From Maribacter polysaccharolyticus (GTDB lineage Bacteria > Bacteroidota > Bacteroidia > Flavobacteriales > Flavobacteriaceae), in contig NZ_JARBUY010000005.1 of the NCBI RefSeq assembly GCF_028882255.1, forward strand, positions 186,001-250,000: a DNA stretch of 64,000 nucleotides, given 5' to 3'. Of this stretch, positions 45,237 to 54,029 are shown in pieces; position 1 is the first letter of the stretch; every line of letters begins with the position of its first letter. The notes beneath the pieces were generated by a model that saw nothing but the letters and a program-made list of their open reading frames with translations, was not told where the DNA came from and searched no databases. Both the position numbers and the translations under genes were made by a program.

Positions 45237-46199
45237 ATGATAATAAGTAAATTTTCACCCGTGCAGATTGCAAAGATCTTAAAGGAGTTCAACGACAGTA
45301 AAAGTGTCGAACAAATCAGTCATTAGCATGGCGTTAGTTCCGCGTCGTTTTACAAATGGCGTTCCAATTATGCCAGGATGAACTCCAGGGAATTGAAGCG
45401 TATAAAGGAACTCCAGGAGGAGAACCCTAAGCTCAAACAGATGTACGCGAATTTTGCGCTAGGCCATCAAATGGCCAAGGAGATTATTGTAAAAAAGCTC
45501 TGAAGCCTTGCCGTAATCGCAGTAGTGCCAAAGAACTTTTCCATTACAGTATTAGCAGGGAGTGCCGTATCCTAAATATGAGCAAGAGCGTCTATTATTA
45601 CAAACCTCTGCCGAAGGACGAATCCGAGAAAGAAGATGCTTTGCAACAAAAGGCCAAAGAACACCTTGAGGAAGGTTTTTGGAAGGCTTACGAACGTTTG
45701 AGCAATGAAGGGAGGCCATAGAACCATTAACAGGCACAACGTGTTTACAAAGCCCTTGGGTTGCCTTTGAGAAGAAAAGTCAAGAAACGTTTGCCGGTAG
45801 GGGTGAAAAAACTTTTGAAGGTTCCGAATGAATTCAACAATACATAGATTATGGATTTCGCAACCGATGTGCAGGAGAACAAAAGAAGTTTTAGGTAGTT
45901 TAACGTCATCGATAATTTCAATCGGGAAGCACTTCAAATCGAAGCCGACTTCTCCTTGACCAGTAACCGCATTGTCTAGGTATTTAACCATCTTATCAAT
46001 AAAAAAGGAAAAACAAGGAAGAACAGGATGGACAACGGCTCAGAGTTCATTGCCTTATAACGAACGATTGGAGCGAGATGCATGGGATAGATTAAAGTAC
46101 ATCCAACCTGGCAAACCAACTCAAAATGCTTTTATAGAACGTTTTAACGGAAGCTATCGAAGAGGGTTTCTTAACAAATGCTTATTCGTGGATATCAAC
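45237..46199 (+). pseudogene. IS3-family transposase remnant (orfA and orfB broken)
   Basis: From the ATG at 45237 the helix-turn-helix orfA reads ISKFSPVQIAKILKEFNDS, a TAG, then the same frame continues as SFYKWRSNYARMNSRELKRI and ends near KLKQMYANFALGHQMAKEII. orfB is scattered over three frames: SKSVYYY and IMDFATDVQENKRS-like pieces, RRNRMDNGSEFIAL around 46010-46060, and KYIQPGKPTQNAFIERFNGS at 46096-46155, the final DDE-region Glu segment. Many stops and shifts make it inactive. It ends next to the IS256 fragment. Confidence 0.88.
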
Positions 46200-46212
46200 C
46201 AATTAAGTGTTA

Positions 46213-46369
46213 CCTCCTCCCATAATCCAGATAGCCCTTGAGCTCCCCTTCGAGCATCTTCCCGATACCCCGTTTTGTGAGTTCCTTTAAAAAAACCGTC
46301 GAGCTCATCTCCGGTCTTGAACTGTTTTAGAAATTCATCGTTGAATATTTCCTCATTCTTTAGAATATG
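46213..46369 (-). pseudogene. IS256-family (Mutator-type) transposase N-terminal fragment
   Basis: The minus strand reads ILKNEEIFNDEFLKQFKTGD, then, after losing one base from a run of seven T (46289-46295), GFLKELTKRGIGKMLEGELK and YLDYGRR. This is the well-conserved N-terminal block of IS256-family transposases. The rest of the gene is absent; the fragment abuts the IS3 remnant. A terminal-repeat candidate lies upstream at 46422-46446. Confidence 0.78.
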
Positions 46370-46385
46370 TTAATATTGAAAATTA

Positions 46386-46416
46386 AACAAAAAATAGCGG
46401 GGACATGCCCCGCTAT
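46386..46416 (-). terminator. Rho-independent terminator, minus strand
   Basis: ATAGCGGGG (46394-46402), loop ACATG, CCCCGCTAT (46408-46416). Read on the minus strand it is followed by six T. It lies about 100 bases beyond the stop of the lipoprotein gene at 46515 and can end that transcript; it may also be the anti-readthrough stem of the IS256 element. Confidence 0.8.
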
Positions 46417-46421
46417 ATTCT

Positions 46422-46446
46422 ATTTACACACTTTATGAGATAGTGC
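46422..46446 (-). repeat. Candidate IS256-family terminal repeat
   Basis: On the minus strand GCACTATCTCATAAAGTGTG closely matches GACACTATCCCGTAAAATGT at 49168. It lies about 55 bases upstream of the transposase fragment, the position of an IS256 left end. Confidence 0.55.
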
Positions 46447-46514
46447 TTTATAGTACCATACCCTCTGTATTCTTCGTTCTACAGTTGCCACCCATATAAG
46501 ACCTGTAATTTCAT

Positions 46515-48197
46515 TTAATCATCAATGCTTGGACAAACTGGACAATCACCAGATAAGTCAACAACTTCATATTTTGAAGCATTAAGACCCGCTAATGCCG
46601 CAGTTTGCCCTATGTCATAGGTGTTGTTTTTTGAATCTATCTGAAGTGGACCACCTACCAAGGTAAATCCACCATAATCAGTAAACTTATTACCCCTTTC
46701 TGCCGATGCTCCAAGGGTGAAATCACAATCACATATTTTGAAATCCCCAATTTCCTTATAAAACGTTATTCCATTAAATCCAATATCATATCTATTATTA
46801 GGACTGTCACCGTTAAAAGTGCTATGCCTTATCTCAACACTTGTAGTACCACTCGTACCACCAAACCAAACACCCCTGCCAACACCATCTAAATTTTTTG
46901 TATAGCCCCCGTAAAAGTTACAGCCACAAATCAGATTGTTTTCAGAACCCTTAGCGGAACTACCCGCCCCCATATCAAAAATCGGTGCAGATATAATATT
47001 ATCTAAATAATCGGGATTATCATTATCAGCAGCATAGAAATCACAATTTATCCAAGTCGTATTCCCAATATAATTCTTTACCAACCTTCTTTGGGCATTA
47101 AAAAATGTCAAATTCTCAAACCACAAAGTATTATTGGTGAAACTTATATCATGTGAGCGACTATTCAAAATCATTAAATTCCCATACCGACCAAAACTAT
47201 TCGATAAAGTACTGTTCTTATATACTAATTGTACCCCGTCTGAAACGGTAACAGGCCAAACTACATAAAAAGCCTGTGCTTCCCCCGCACTAGTATTTGA
47301 ATTGGAAATATTATCAATATCAACATTATCGAACACCCATTGACCTACAACACCAGGCTCATCCTTCATTTCTATCCATATACCTCTGACAGAACCGCCA
47401 TTTGTCAATGCATCATAAACAGATACATTTGTGAATTTTACTCTTGATTCAATATAAACCAATGATCCACTAAGTTCATTACCATCCACTTCAAGATTAC
47501 TTATTGAAGTATTAGTACCGGAATAGGAACTTTTATCTATTTTTAGGATATAGTCAATACCACTATTCCTGGTTATTTTTGACCCATTGAAATCAATGGT
47601 CTGCGTCATATTTTGGTCTAACCTAATCTGACCACTAATCAAATACGTTTTGTTTGGGTCTGACGTTATATTGGTCTCATTATCGAATGCAGCTTGCAGC
47701 GCAGCAGTATCATCCGTAACTCCATCACCTACCGCCCCGTAAGTGCTAAGATTTACTCCTTCCTGTTTGGCAGCATTTTCCGTAGTAGTAATAACGACAC
47801 TAGCCTCTTCCGCAGTAGTTGTACCCTCCCCATTATTTACCTCTACGGTATAGGTAAATGTGTCTTCAACTTCCTCGGTAATATCCGTATTGGGAGTATA
47901 GGTTAAGGTTTCATCTGCATTGACCACTACGGTTCCATTGGAAGGTTCCGAAGTTTCGGAAATAACGACTTCTTCTTGGTTTTCTAAATTGTCATTGGAT
48001 AACACATCGAGCACTAAGCTGCTCTGTCCTGCAATAGTGAAAGAGTCATCTACTAATGACGCTATATTTAAGGTTTCCTCCGTCTCCGAAACCACATAAT
48101 CCGTAAGTAAATCTGAATCCTTGGAACAAGAAGTGTGTAAAAACAAGACAAAACAAAGCATTAGTAGGGTTTGTGGGGATAAAAAATTTAATTTCAT
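46515..48197 (-). CDS. Surface lipoprotein with Ig-like domain and pectate-lyase-3-type beta-helix
   Basis: 560 residues. A signal peptide of about 23 residues ends in a lipobox (LHTSC), followed by SKDSD. Residues about 45-135 look like a cadherin/BIg-type domain (LDVLSNDNLENQ, GTVVVNADETLTYTPN, DTFTYTVEV). From about 150 the pattern YGAVGDGVTDDTAALQAAFD begins a Pectate_lyase_3 right-handed beta-helix, with repeated short Asn/Ser strands to the end. Enzymes and phage-type depolymerases of this fold cut or modify polysaccharides, but no catalytic residues can be assigned. It lies between the two halves of the capsule locus, flanked by IS remnants. It may trim or anchor the capsule. Confidence 0.8.
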   Translation of the reverse strand: MKLNFLSPQTLLMLCFVLFLHTSCSKDSDLLTDYVVSETEETLNIASLVDDSFTIAGQSSLVLDVLSNDNLENQEEVVISETSEPSNGTVVVNADETLTYTPNTDITEEVEDTFTYTVEVNNGEGTTTAEEASVVITTTENAAKQEGVNLSTYGAVGDGVTDDTAALQAAFDNETNITSDPNKTYLISGQIRLDQNMTQTIDFNGSKITRNSGIDYILKIDKSSYSGTNTSISNLEVDGNELSGSLVYIESRVKFTNVSVYDALTNGGSVRGIWIEMKDEPGVVGQWVFDNVDIDNISNSNTSAGEAQAFYVVWPVTVSDGVQLVYKNSTLSNSFGRYGNLMILNSRSHDISFTNNTLWFENLTFFNAQRRLVKNYIGNTTWINCDFYAADNDNPDYLDNIISAPIFDMGAGSSAKGSENNLICGCNFYGGYTKNLDGVGRGVWFGGTSGTTSVEIRHSTFNGDSPNNRYDIGFNGITFYKEIGDFKICDCDFTLGASAERGNKFTDYGGFTLVGGPLQIDSKNNTYDIGQTAALAGLNASKYEVVDLSGDCPVCPSIDD

Positions 48198-49167
48198 GGG
48201 GATGTTAAGATTAAGTGTTTAGATTAAAATCATTTGGGTTCGTAAAAATATTTAAAATTTCAATATTAACGATGAAATACATTATATTTTCGATAAACTG
48301 TATTTTTTTATATTAGTACTTTTACGATTGAATGCTTAATTATGGATGTTTAATTCTTCTAGAATCGATGAACGGTATGTTTTTTTAACATTATCTTAGT
48401 AAATCATATTTTTAGTACAGGATTTCCTTTATAAATACTTTACTAGCCTATTTATAGGAGTCCTTTTTTGATTTAATCCCAAAAAAGCCGAAATAAACGA
48501 ATTTGTTCAGACGTGTTAAAGGATATTTTGAAGGAACATTACTCTGTAATCGTTTAAATTGGATTATTGCCAAATTTTTAAAGGAATATACCTAATAAAC
48601 TATCCAGAAATAAAATACCTAGATTATAGGCAGTTATTTTGTATGCAAACAATGCGAAAAACGGAAGGATAACATAAGAAACGGCGAGTATTTCTGGACA
48701 AATCCAAAGTATCAAAACTATTCCCTGCAAGTCGGTATTATTGGGCGTAGCATGCAAAATCGAACTGGAATTTACCATATAATGGTGGGATATCTACGTT
48801 TGATGGTACAAAAAGGGAAATAAATGGTTGTCAACAAAAATGAGGAGTAATGGGTCACTTTTTGAAGGGACTATTTCAAAACCATCATTAAATCTATTTT
48901 TAAGGATTTATTATCCTCAGGATAGAGGAAATTTTACTTTTCCAAGGCAAAAGTATTTAAAAATGTAACTTTTTTTTCATGTATCGTTTGTAGAAAGGGC
49001 TTTTAAGTGACCTTTAGATTCAAAATGTTTTAAAAGTATCTTGAATGCTTACCAACATGACCGTCAGTATGATTGTAGGCTACCGATAAATTGTAGGTGG
49101 TGATGAGGAATGTGTGAACATTCATTTTAGACTGTCTATGCTTTGGAGAGTTATACACGTCAAAAAA

Positions 49168-49195
49168 GACACTATCCCGTAAAATGTGTAAGTTA
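49168..49195 (+). repeat. Solo IS256-like terminal repeat
   Basis: GACACTATCCCGTAAAATGT followed by GTAAG; it matches the repeat at 46422-46446 in the opposite orientation. No transposase lies on its inner side, so it would be a relic of a second copy. Confidence 0.45.
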
Positions 49196-49260
49196 AAAAT
49201 AACAAGGGCTTGACTTTTATTTACGGTCGGACCCTTTTTTCATATATAGTTATGAACCCG

Positions 49261-49285
49261 CACTAACATTTACAAAGTGTTAGTG
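49261..49285. terminator. Hairpin after the minus-strand asparagine-synthetase-like gene
   Basis: CACTAACA (49261-49268) pairs with TGTTAGTG (49278-49285), with partial pairing in the loop. It lies 12 bases beyond the stop of the gene at 49298. There is no T-run on the minus strand, so termination is uncertain. Confidence 0.4.
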
Positions 49286-49297
49286 GGCGTTAGACTT

Positions 49298-50752
49298 TCA
49301 TTTTCTTAATTTAACTTTAATAAATCTGTACAGATTGTAAATCTTAAAATATTTCATTAGTCCAAAAATTGTCCTTTTCCTGCTAGGATTTATTGGTATT
49401 TTAATTATTTCGTTATCATTTCCCGATAACTCATAAATCATCAAATCGTATAAGCGATTAAAATGAGAATCCCTGTCTTTTCGTTTAGTACTAAGTAATA
49501 AATTTAGTAATTTTCTAGAATTAAATGGAGAAAGAACATTTCTATCCAAAGCGTGAGCTTCTGTTTTTGATTTAGCCTGCCAATTCCCCATTTTTTCCTC
49601 CCAATAAAACATATCTAAATAATGATACCCATATTTCTTAAATACTGATTTGTTTTTTAACCAGATGGAATATTGCTTAGTAGCAAAACTCAACGTTGAA
49701 TTACCTGATAAAAAACACAAATCTTTTGCCGTTGCATTTTTGTAGTATCCAAAATAGTTCCTTGCAATTTCACTTACATTGCCGTTAATGTACATTAAAT
49801 CATTGTTGCTTTTATTTCTGGATAACCAAAATCGGGGAAAATCAATATCATTGATATAATCAGTGTCCTCAATATTTTCCATCATTAAATTATCGTCACC
49901 AATCATGAAGTCTTTATCATAGTAACTTGTTAAACGTTTTGGTATAAAAATATCATGATGTGAATCATTCATATTAGGATGTCTTGTTACAAAGTATTCA
50001 CATTCAACGTTTAGACTTGCCAAAAATAAAACACGACTATCATAACCTCCTGTCACAGCCATCTTTAATTTATTTCGTTTTGAAATAGCATTAATGTACC
50101 CTTTTAACATTTGTGAGGATTTTTTGGATACATAGTCCAAAGTGTTTTTTTTAAGAATTTCTGCTGGGAAAAACCTATTAGTACTCTTTTTTTTGACATT
50201 CAAGATATGATTAGGCATAAGATGGAAGATATTGCTCTTGTGCGTTGTATTCCAGACAAATAAACATTTTTTTTTAAAATTCTGTGAGCTATAATATTCT
50301 TTTGCATCCTCACTATTATGTTCCAATAAATCTACTGATAATCCCAGTAATTTTGGTTGAGTACCAAAACAGGTAAAATTATTGTCATAATAAATCTCTT
50401 TTTGACTAGCAGCATCATTAAAAATAAATATCTCATTGTAAAGTTTCACAATTAAAACAAATTGTCCGCAATAATTATCAGTAGCCCTTAATATATCCTC
50501 AAGTCTTTGTTCTTGAGAGATGTTTTCAAGAATTTGTTCGTTTAAGAATTGGGGATTTTCCCAATCATATATAGATCCAAGTAAGTGAAACTCTCTTATT
50601 TCGTTTTTAACGAAGCAATATTCTGAATCTTTGCCAATATATAAAGTATATTCCTCTATAGTTTGTATTTCCTCTAAGTTTGGAAAGTCCCCTTTTTTCT
50701 TAGTAAACAAAAATTGCTTTCTATACATTTTTTTAAATTTTTTAATGTCCAC
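49298..50752 (-). CDS. Asparagine synthetase-like protein, shorter type
   Basis: 484 residues. The N-terminal 190 residues form a degenerate GATase-like domain without Cys2. The PP-loop is TGGYDS at 234-239, with Thr for the usual Ser. The downstream part is unlike true AsnB (FFGYYKNATAKDLCFLSGNS, NVLSPFNSRKLLNLLLS). It lies 48 bases after wzc and is the last gene of the export operon. Together with 39668-41380 it is the second such protein in the locus. It probably adenylates and amidates a sugar acid or attaches an amino acid; that is inference. Confidence 0.75.
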   Translation of the reverse strand: MDIKKFKKMYRKQFLFTKKKGDFPNLEEIQTIEEYTLYIGKDSEYCFVKNEIREFHLLGSIYDWENPQFLNEQILENISQEQRLEDILRATDNYCGQFVLIVKLYNEIFIFNDAASQKEIYYDNNFTCFGTQPKLLGLSVDLLEHNSEDAKEYYSSQNFKKKCLFVWNTTHKSNIFHLMPNHILNVKKKSTNRFFPAEILKKNTLDYVSKKSSQMLKGYINAISKRNKLKMAVTGGYDSRVLFLASLNVECEYFVTRHPNMNDSHHDIFIPKRLTSYYDKDFMIGDDNLMMENIEDTDYINDIDFPRFWLSRNKSNNDLMYINGNVSEIARNYFGYYKNATAKDLCFLSGNSTLSFATKQYSIWLKNKSVFKKYGYHYLDMFYWEEKMGNWQAKSKTEAHALDRNVLSPFNSRKLLNLLLSTKRKDRDSHFNRLYDLMIYELSGNDNEIIKIPINPSRKRTIFGLMKYFKIYNLYRFIKVKLRK

Positions 50753-50800
50753 TAACGGTTGGGGATTATGAGGGCAACAATACCATCCTAATTATCGCCT

Positions 50801-53191
50801 TTAGAACTTCCACCATTTCTTTATGGATTTATTATAGCCGTAACCATATTTACCGCCATAACCTAGATTAGAATCTTGGACCCCATTTACAACAAAAGAC
50901 AATCCATTGAGTTTACCCTCTTTATGAAGCTTAAGCGGATATTCCAATATTTTTGATTCGGTCACTCCTGCTCGGGTTACATATAAGATTTGATGGGCGA
51001 ATTCACTTATCAGAAGTGTGTCGGCAACTACCATCAGCGGGGCTGTATCGACAATAACATAGTCATATTGATTGGCCATACTTTCCAAGAGCTCCTTCAT
51101 TCGCCCGTTCATCAAAAGTTCTGCGGGGTTTGGTGGTATTTTTCCAGAATAGATTACATCAACGGTTTGCTCATGGGCCAACATGGTTGAAATGATATCT
51201 TTACTCTCCAAATTTTGATCAACTAAGAATTCAGTTAGTCCATTCCCTCCTTTATTCCTGGTAGCTTTGCCTAATTTGTCGACATTTTTCCCGGAATAAA
51301 ACTGATATATCCTGGGATTTCTAATATCACCCCCAATCAACAATACTTTTTTATCGGTATTTGCGATGATCATCGCTAAATTTGAGGCTATCAAAGTTTT
51401 GCCTTCGCCCGAAACACTCGAAGTCACATAAATGATACTACCCCTATGCTCTTTCTTCTTTTTGGATTTTATTACGTAGTCGAGATTAGTACGAAGAATA
51501 CGCAGGGATTCTGCTAATACAGTTCGTTCACCCAATTTAACAAGCTTATTTTCTTTTTTGGAAATTTTCGGGAGTTCGGCCAAAACTGGAATATCACTTG
51601 TCAATTTTTCCAAACCAATTTTATTATGAATCTTATTATCCAATAAAGAATTTACATAAACAATGGAAAATGGCACTAATAACCCGACAAGTAATGAGGC
51701 CAAGAGCACAACCTTTTTTTTGGGGGAAATGGGAAAATCACTAACAGCATAGGCACCGTCTAGTACTTTGGACTTTGCCGTCGAAGAAGCAAATGCTATT
51801 TGAGCTTCCTCTCGTTTTTGTAATAAATATAAATACAGAGACTCTGTAGTTTCTTGCTGTCGTGATATATCCCTTAATGCGCGTTCATTTTTAGGTGCCG
51901 AGTAGATTCTAGAATTAATTTGTGACAATCGACTACTTAGATCGTTAACTTGAAGCCCCAAATTATTTGTCATCCCATTTAAACTTGTACGCATACTACG
52001 TTTAAGTCCGGCAAGTTGTTGGTCCAAGTTTACGATAATCGGATTTTTTTCATTGGAACTTTCCAACAATCGCTTACGTTCCAAAGCCAATTCATTATAT
52101 CTTTGGGTTGTAGTCGCTATTGATTGGTCTGCTAATCCAATATTCGAAGGAAGTAACTCGTATCCATCATCATTGTCAATAATATCCTTCATCGAAGAGG
52201 CAATATCCAATTGTATGGCTGCATCCTGTAATTGTTGTTGATTTTGAGCACCAAGATTTAAATTGAGATTTGTTTGGGTGCCAATGTCCGCCAAACCCCT
52301 GCCCGATTTAAATGCTACGGCTGATTCATCCACAGTATCCAAGTTGGATGAAATTTGTGTTATTCTATCATTAATAAACTCTGATGTTCTATCAGCCAGC
52401 GCCTTTTTATCATCAATGGCATTTTGATTATAGATTGCTATTAACGTATTTATAACGTCTTTTCCCCTTTGAACAATAGCATCATTTAACGAGATTGTAA
52501 GAATCTTAGATCGATTGTTATCGACCGAGATGTCCAAGACGTTCTGATAGTACGCTGCGACAGAAGCTATAGGATTGACAGAAACAACATATCTATTTGT
52601 TCCAGAGCCAGATGGGTTCAAATTATTTGGGGTTATGATTATATCGCCAACAGGTGAAGAAATTGTTTTACCATAGGAATACATTTTAGTAGGCCCCTTA
52701 TCATTTTCAGCGAACTCAAAAGATGTTTCCGATGACAACGTAATAAAAAAACTTGCTCTAGAAGTATGTATTAGGGAATCTGGGGCAAGAAAATTGATTT
52801 TGAATGGAGGGCTTGGGTTACTATAAAGAGCAGAATTTTTAATATTACCTAAGGCAATTATATTTGTATTAAGTCCTAATTGCTTAACCAAGGCAATAAG
52901 GCTAGATCTTGATTTCAGTATCTCAATTTCATCCTCTATTTGGATTCCTCCTGCACCTAAAATGCCCAAGTCTTCAAAAACATTGATTTGAGAGGATCCT
53001 TTTGCTTCGTCCAATATTTGAATTTTAGCTTCAACGGCATATTTCGGAACAGAATAACGAATATACAAGAACCCAAATACTAAAGCAACTATTCCCGATA
53101 CGACAAACCATTTCCAACTTTTTATATAGGGTTTAAGAAGTTCTCTGTAATCAGGAATTTCCAGTGAATGATTTGTAGTTTCCGAATTCAT
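50801..53191 (-). CDS. wzc: Wzc-type polysaccharide co-polymerase and tyrosine autokinase
   Basis: 796 residues. TM1 (about 30-50) is followed by a Wzz domain, a long periplasmic coiled coil (about 250-440), and TM2 (about 497-517). The C-terminal BY-kinase carries Walker A SSVSGEGKT, Walker A' VLLIGGDIRNPR (Gly-Gly-Asp where many have Asp-Ala-Asp) and Walker B DYVIVDTAPL. The tail GYGGKYGYGYNKSIKKWW is a Tyr cluster for autophosphorylation. It controls chain length and couples to Wza; the PHP phosphatase at 31649 is the likely counterpart. Confidence 0.95.
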   Translation of the reverse strand: MNSETTNHSLEIPDYRELLKPYIKSWKWFVVSGIVALVFGFLYIRYSVPKYAVEAKIQILDEAKGSSQINVFEDLGILGAGGIQIEDEIEILKSRSSLIALVKQLGLNTNIIALGNIKNSALYSNPSPPFKINFLAPDSLIHTSRASFFITLSSETSFEFAENDKGPTKMYSYGKTISSPVGDIIITPNNLNPSGSGTNRYVVSVNPIASVAAYYQNVLDISVDNNRSKILTISLNDAIVQRGKDVINTLIAIYNQNAIDDKKALADRTSEFINDRITQISSNLDTVDESAVAFKSGRGLADIGTQTNLNLNLGAQNQQQLQDAAIQLDIASSMKDIIDNDDGYELLPSNIGLADQSIATTTQRYNELALERKRLLESSNEKNPIIVNLDQQLAGLKRSMRTSLNGMTNNLGLQVNDLSSRLSQINSRIYSAPKNERALRDISRQQETTESLYLYLLQKREEAQIAFASSTAKSKVLDGAYAVSDFPISPKKKVVLLASLLVGLLVPFSIVYVNSLLDNKIHNKIGLEKLTSDIPVLAELPKISKKENKLVKLGERTVLAESLRILRTNLDYVIKSKKKKEHRGSIIYVTSSVSGEGKTLIASNLAMIIANTDKKVLLIGGDIRNPRIYQFYSGKNVDKLGKATRNKGGNGLTEFLVDQNLESKDIISTMLAHEQTVDVIYSGKIPPNPAELLMNGRMKELLESMANQYDYVIVDTAPLMVVADTLLISEFAHQILYVTRAGVTESKILEYPLKLHKEGKLNGLSFVVNGVQDSNLGYGGKYGYGYNKSIKKWWKF

Positions 53192-53217
53192 ATTATATTA
53201 AAATAAAAATTAGATTT

Positions 53218-53994
53218 TTATCGGTTAACAAAGATAAGAATGGAGGAAGTAATTAATAAGGAGGCAATTGATATTGCAACACTAGTGTTTTGGTTTAAAG
53301 ATGATGATCTTATAGCTGAATTGTTAGGTTCCACATACACAACATCATTCTGGGTGAGGTAAAACACTGGAGATTTTACCATATTTTTTGAGGTAAGGTC
53401 AATTCTTGTATATACTTTTGTACCATTAAAGTCCCGAATCACCAGCACATTTTCACGAACCCCTCGAACCGTCAAATCACCTGCGAGACCTAAAGCTTCC
53501 AAAATGTTAATCTGCTCCCCATTGACGGGATAAGTTCCAGGGGATCTTACTTCGCCCAAAATGGTAACCGTAAAGTTTTGCAATCGAATATTGATAATAG
53601 GATCCTTCAGATAGTCCGAAAGCCGTTCTCGCAACAAAGTTCGCAATTCCTCTGGCGAAAGTCCTTCTATTTTTAATTTCCCGATAACCGGAAAATCGAT
53701 TTCCCCAGCTTGATCCACCAAATAATCGACTTGTTGGGCCTGAATTCCACCTTGCGATGCCCCTCTGAACAAATTAAATGGGGCACTAGCCTCAGGGTTT
53801 AACGATGAGACATGTATGGAAACCAAATCATCAACCTTGAATTTCGATACAAATTCACTATTATTCACCAAGGTTTCAAAATTACCGGTATCCTGAAAGT
53901 ATACCACTTCTTTTCGTGAAGCACAGGAAGTGACGTGTACTAAAACCGTTAAAACAACAATAAATTGAATGGAATTCTTGAAATTTTTAAACAT
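53218..53994 (-). CDS. wza: Outer-membrane polysaccharide export lipoprotein (Wza-like)
   Basis: 258 residues with a signal peptide ending in a lipobox (HVTSC, Cys about 24), a Poly_export domain (about 50-135: FKVDDLVSIHVSSLN, DYLVDQAGEIDFPVIGKLKIEGLS) and a SLBB domain (VTILGEVRSPGTYPVNGEQINILEALGLAGDL). The C-terminus has one hydrophobic segment (about 238-256) as in flavobacterial homologues. It lies 26 bases upstream of wzc. Confidence 0.94.
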   Translation of the reverse strand: MFKNFKNSIQFIVVLTVLVHVTSCASRKEVVYFQDTGNFETLVNNSEFVSKFKVDDLVSIHVSSLNPEASAPFNLFRGASQGGIQAQQVDYLVDQAGEIDFPVIGKLKIEGLSPEELRTLLRERLSDYLKDPIINIRLQNFTVTILGEVRSPGTYPVNGEQINILEALGLAGDLTVRGVRENVLVIRDFNGTKVYTRIDLTSKNMVKSPVFYLTQNDVVYVEPNNSAIRSSSLNQNTSVAISIASLLITSSILIFVNR

Positions 53995-54029
53995 AGTTAT
54001 GGCTTTTAAAGTACAAGTATACTAAAAAT

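Larger units (their letters stand above)
48198..49297. other. 1.1-kb gene-poor stretch
   Basis: No intact gene. It holds the IS256-like end at 49168-49195 and a hairpin at 49261-49285. A stop-free plus-strand piece of about 60 codons near 48600-48825 lacks a start Met and a family match. Confidence 0.4.

Noticed and set aside
48590-48825. Stop-free plus-strand piece containing EYFWTNPKYQNYSLQV, which recalls a calpain domain III phrase.
   Set aside because: About 60 codons, no start codon, no supporting domain and a chance resemblance to a short motif; not reported as a gene.
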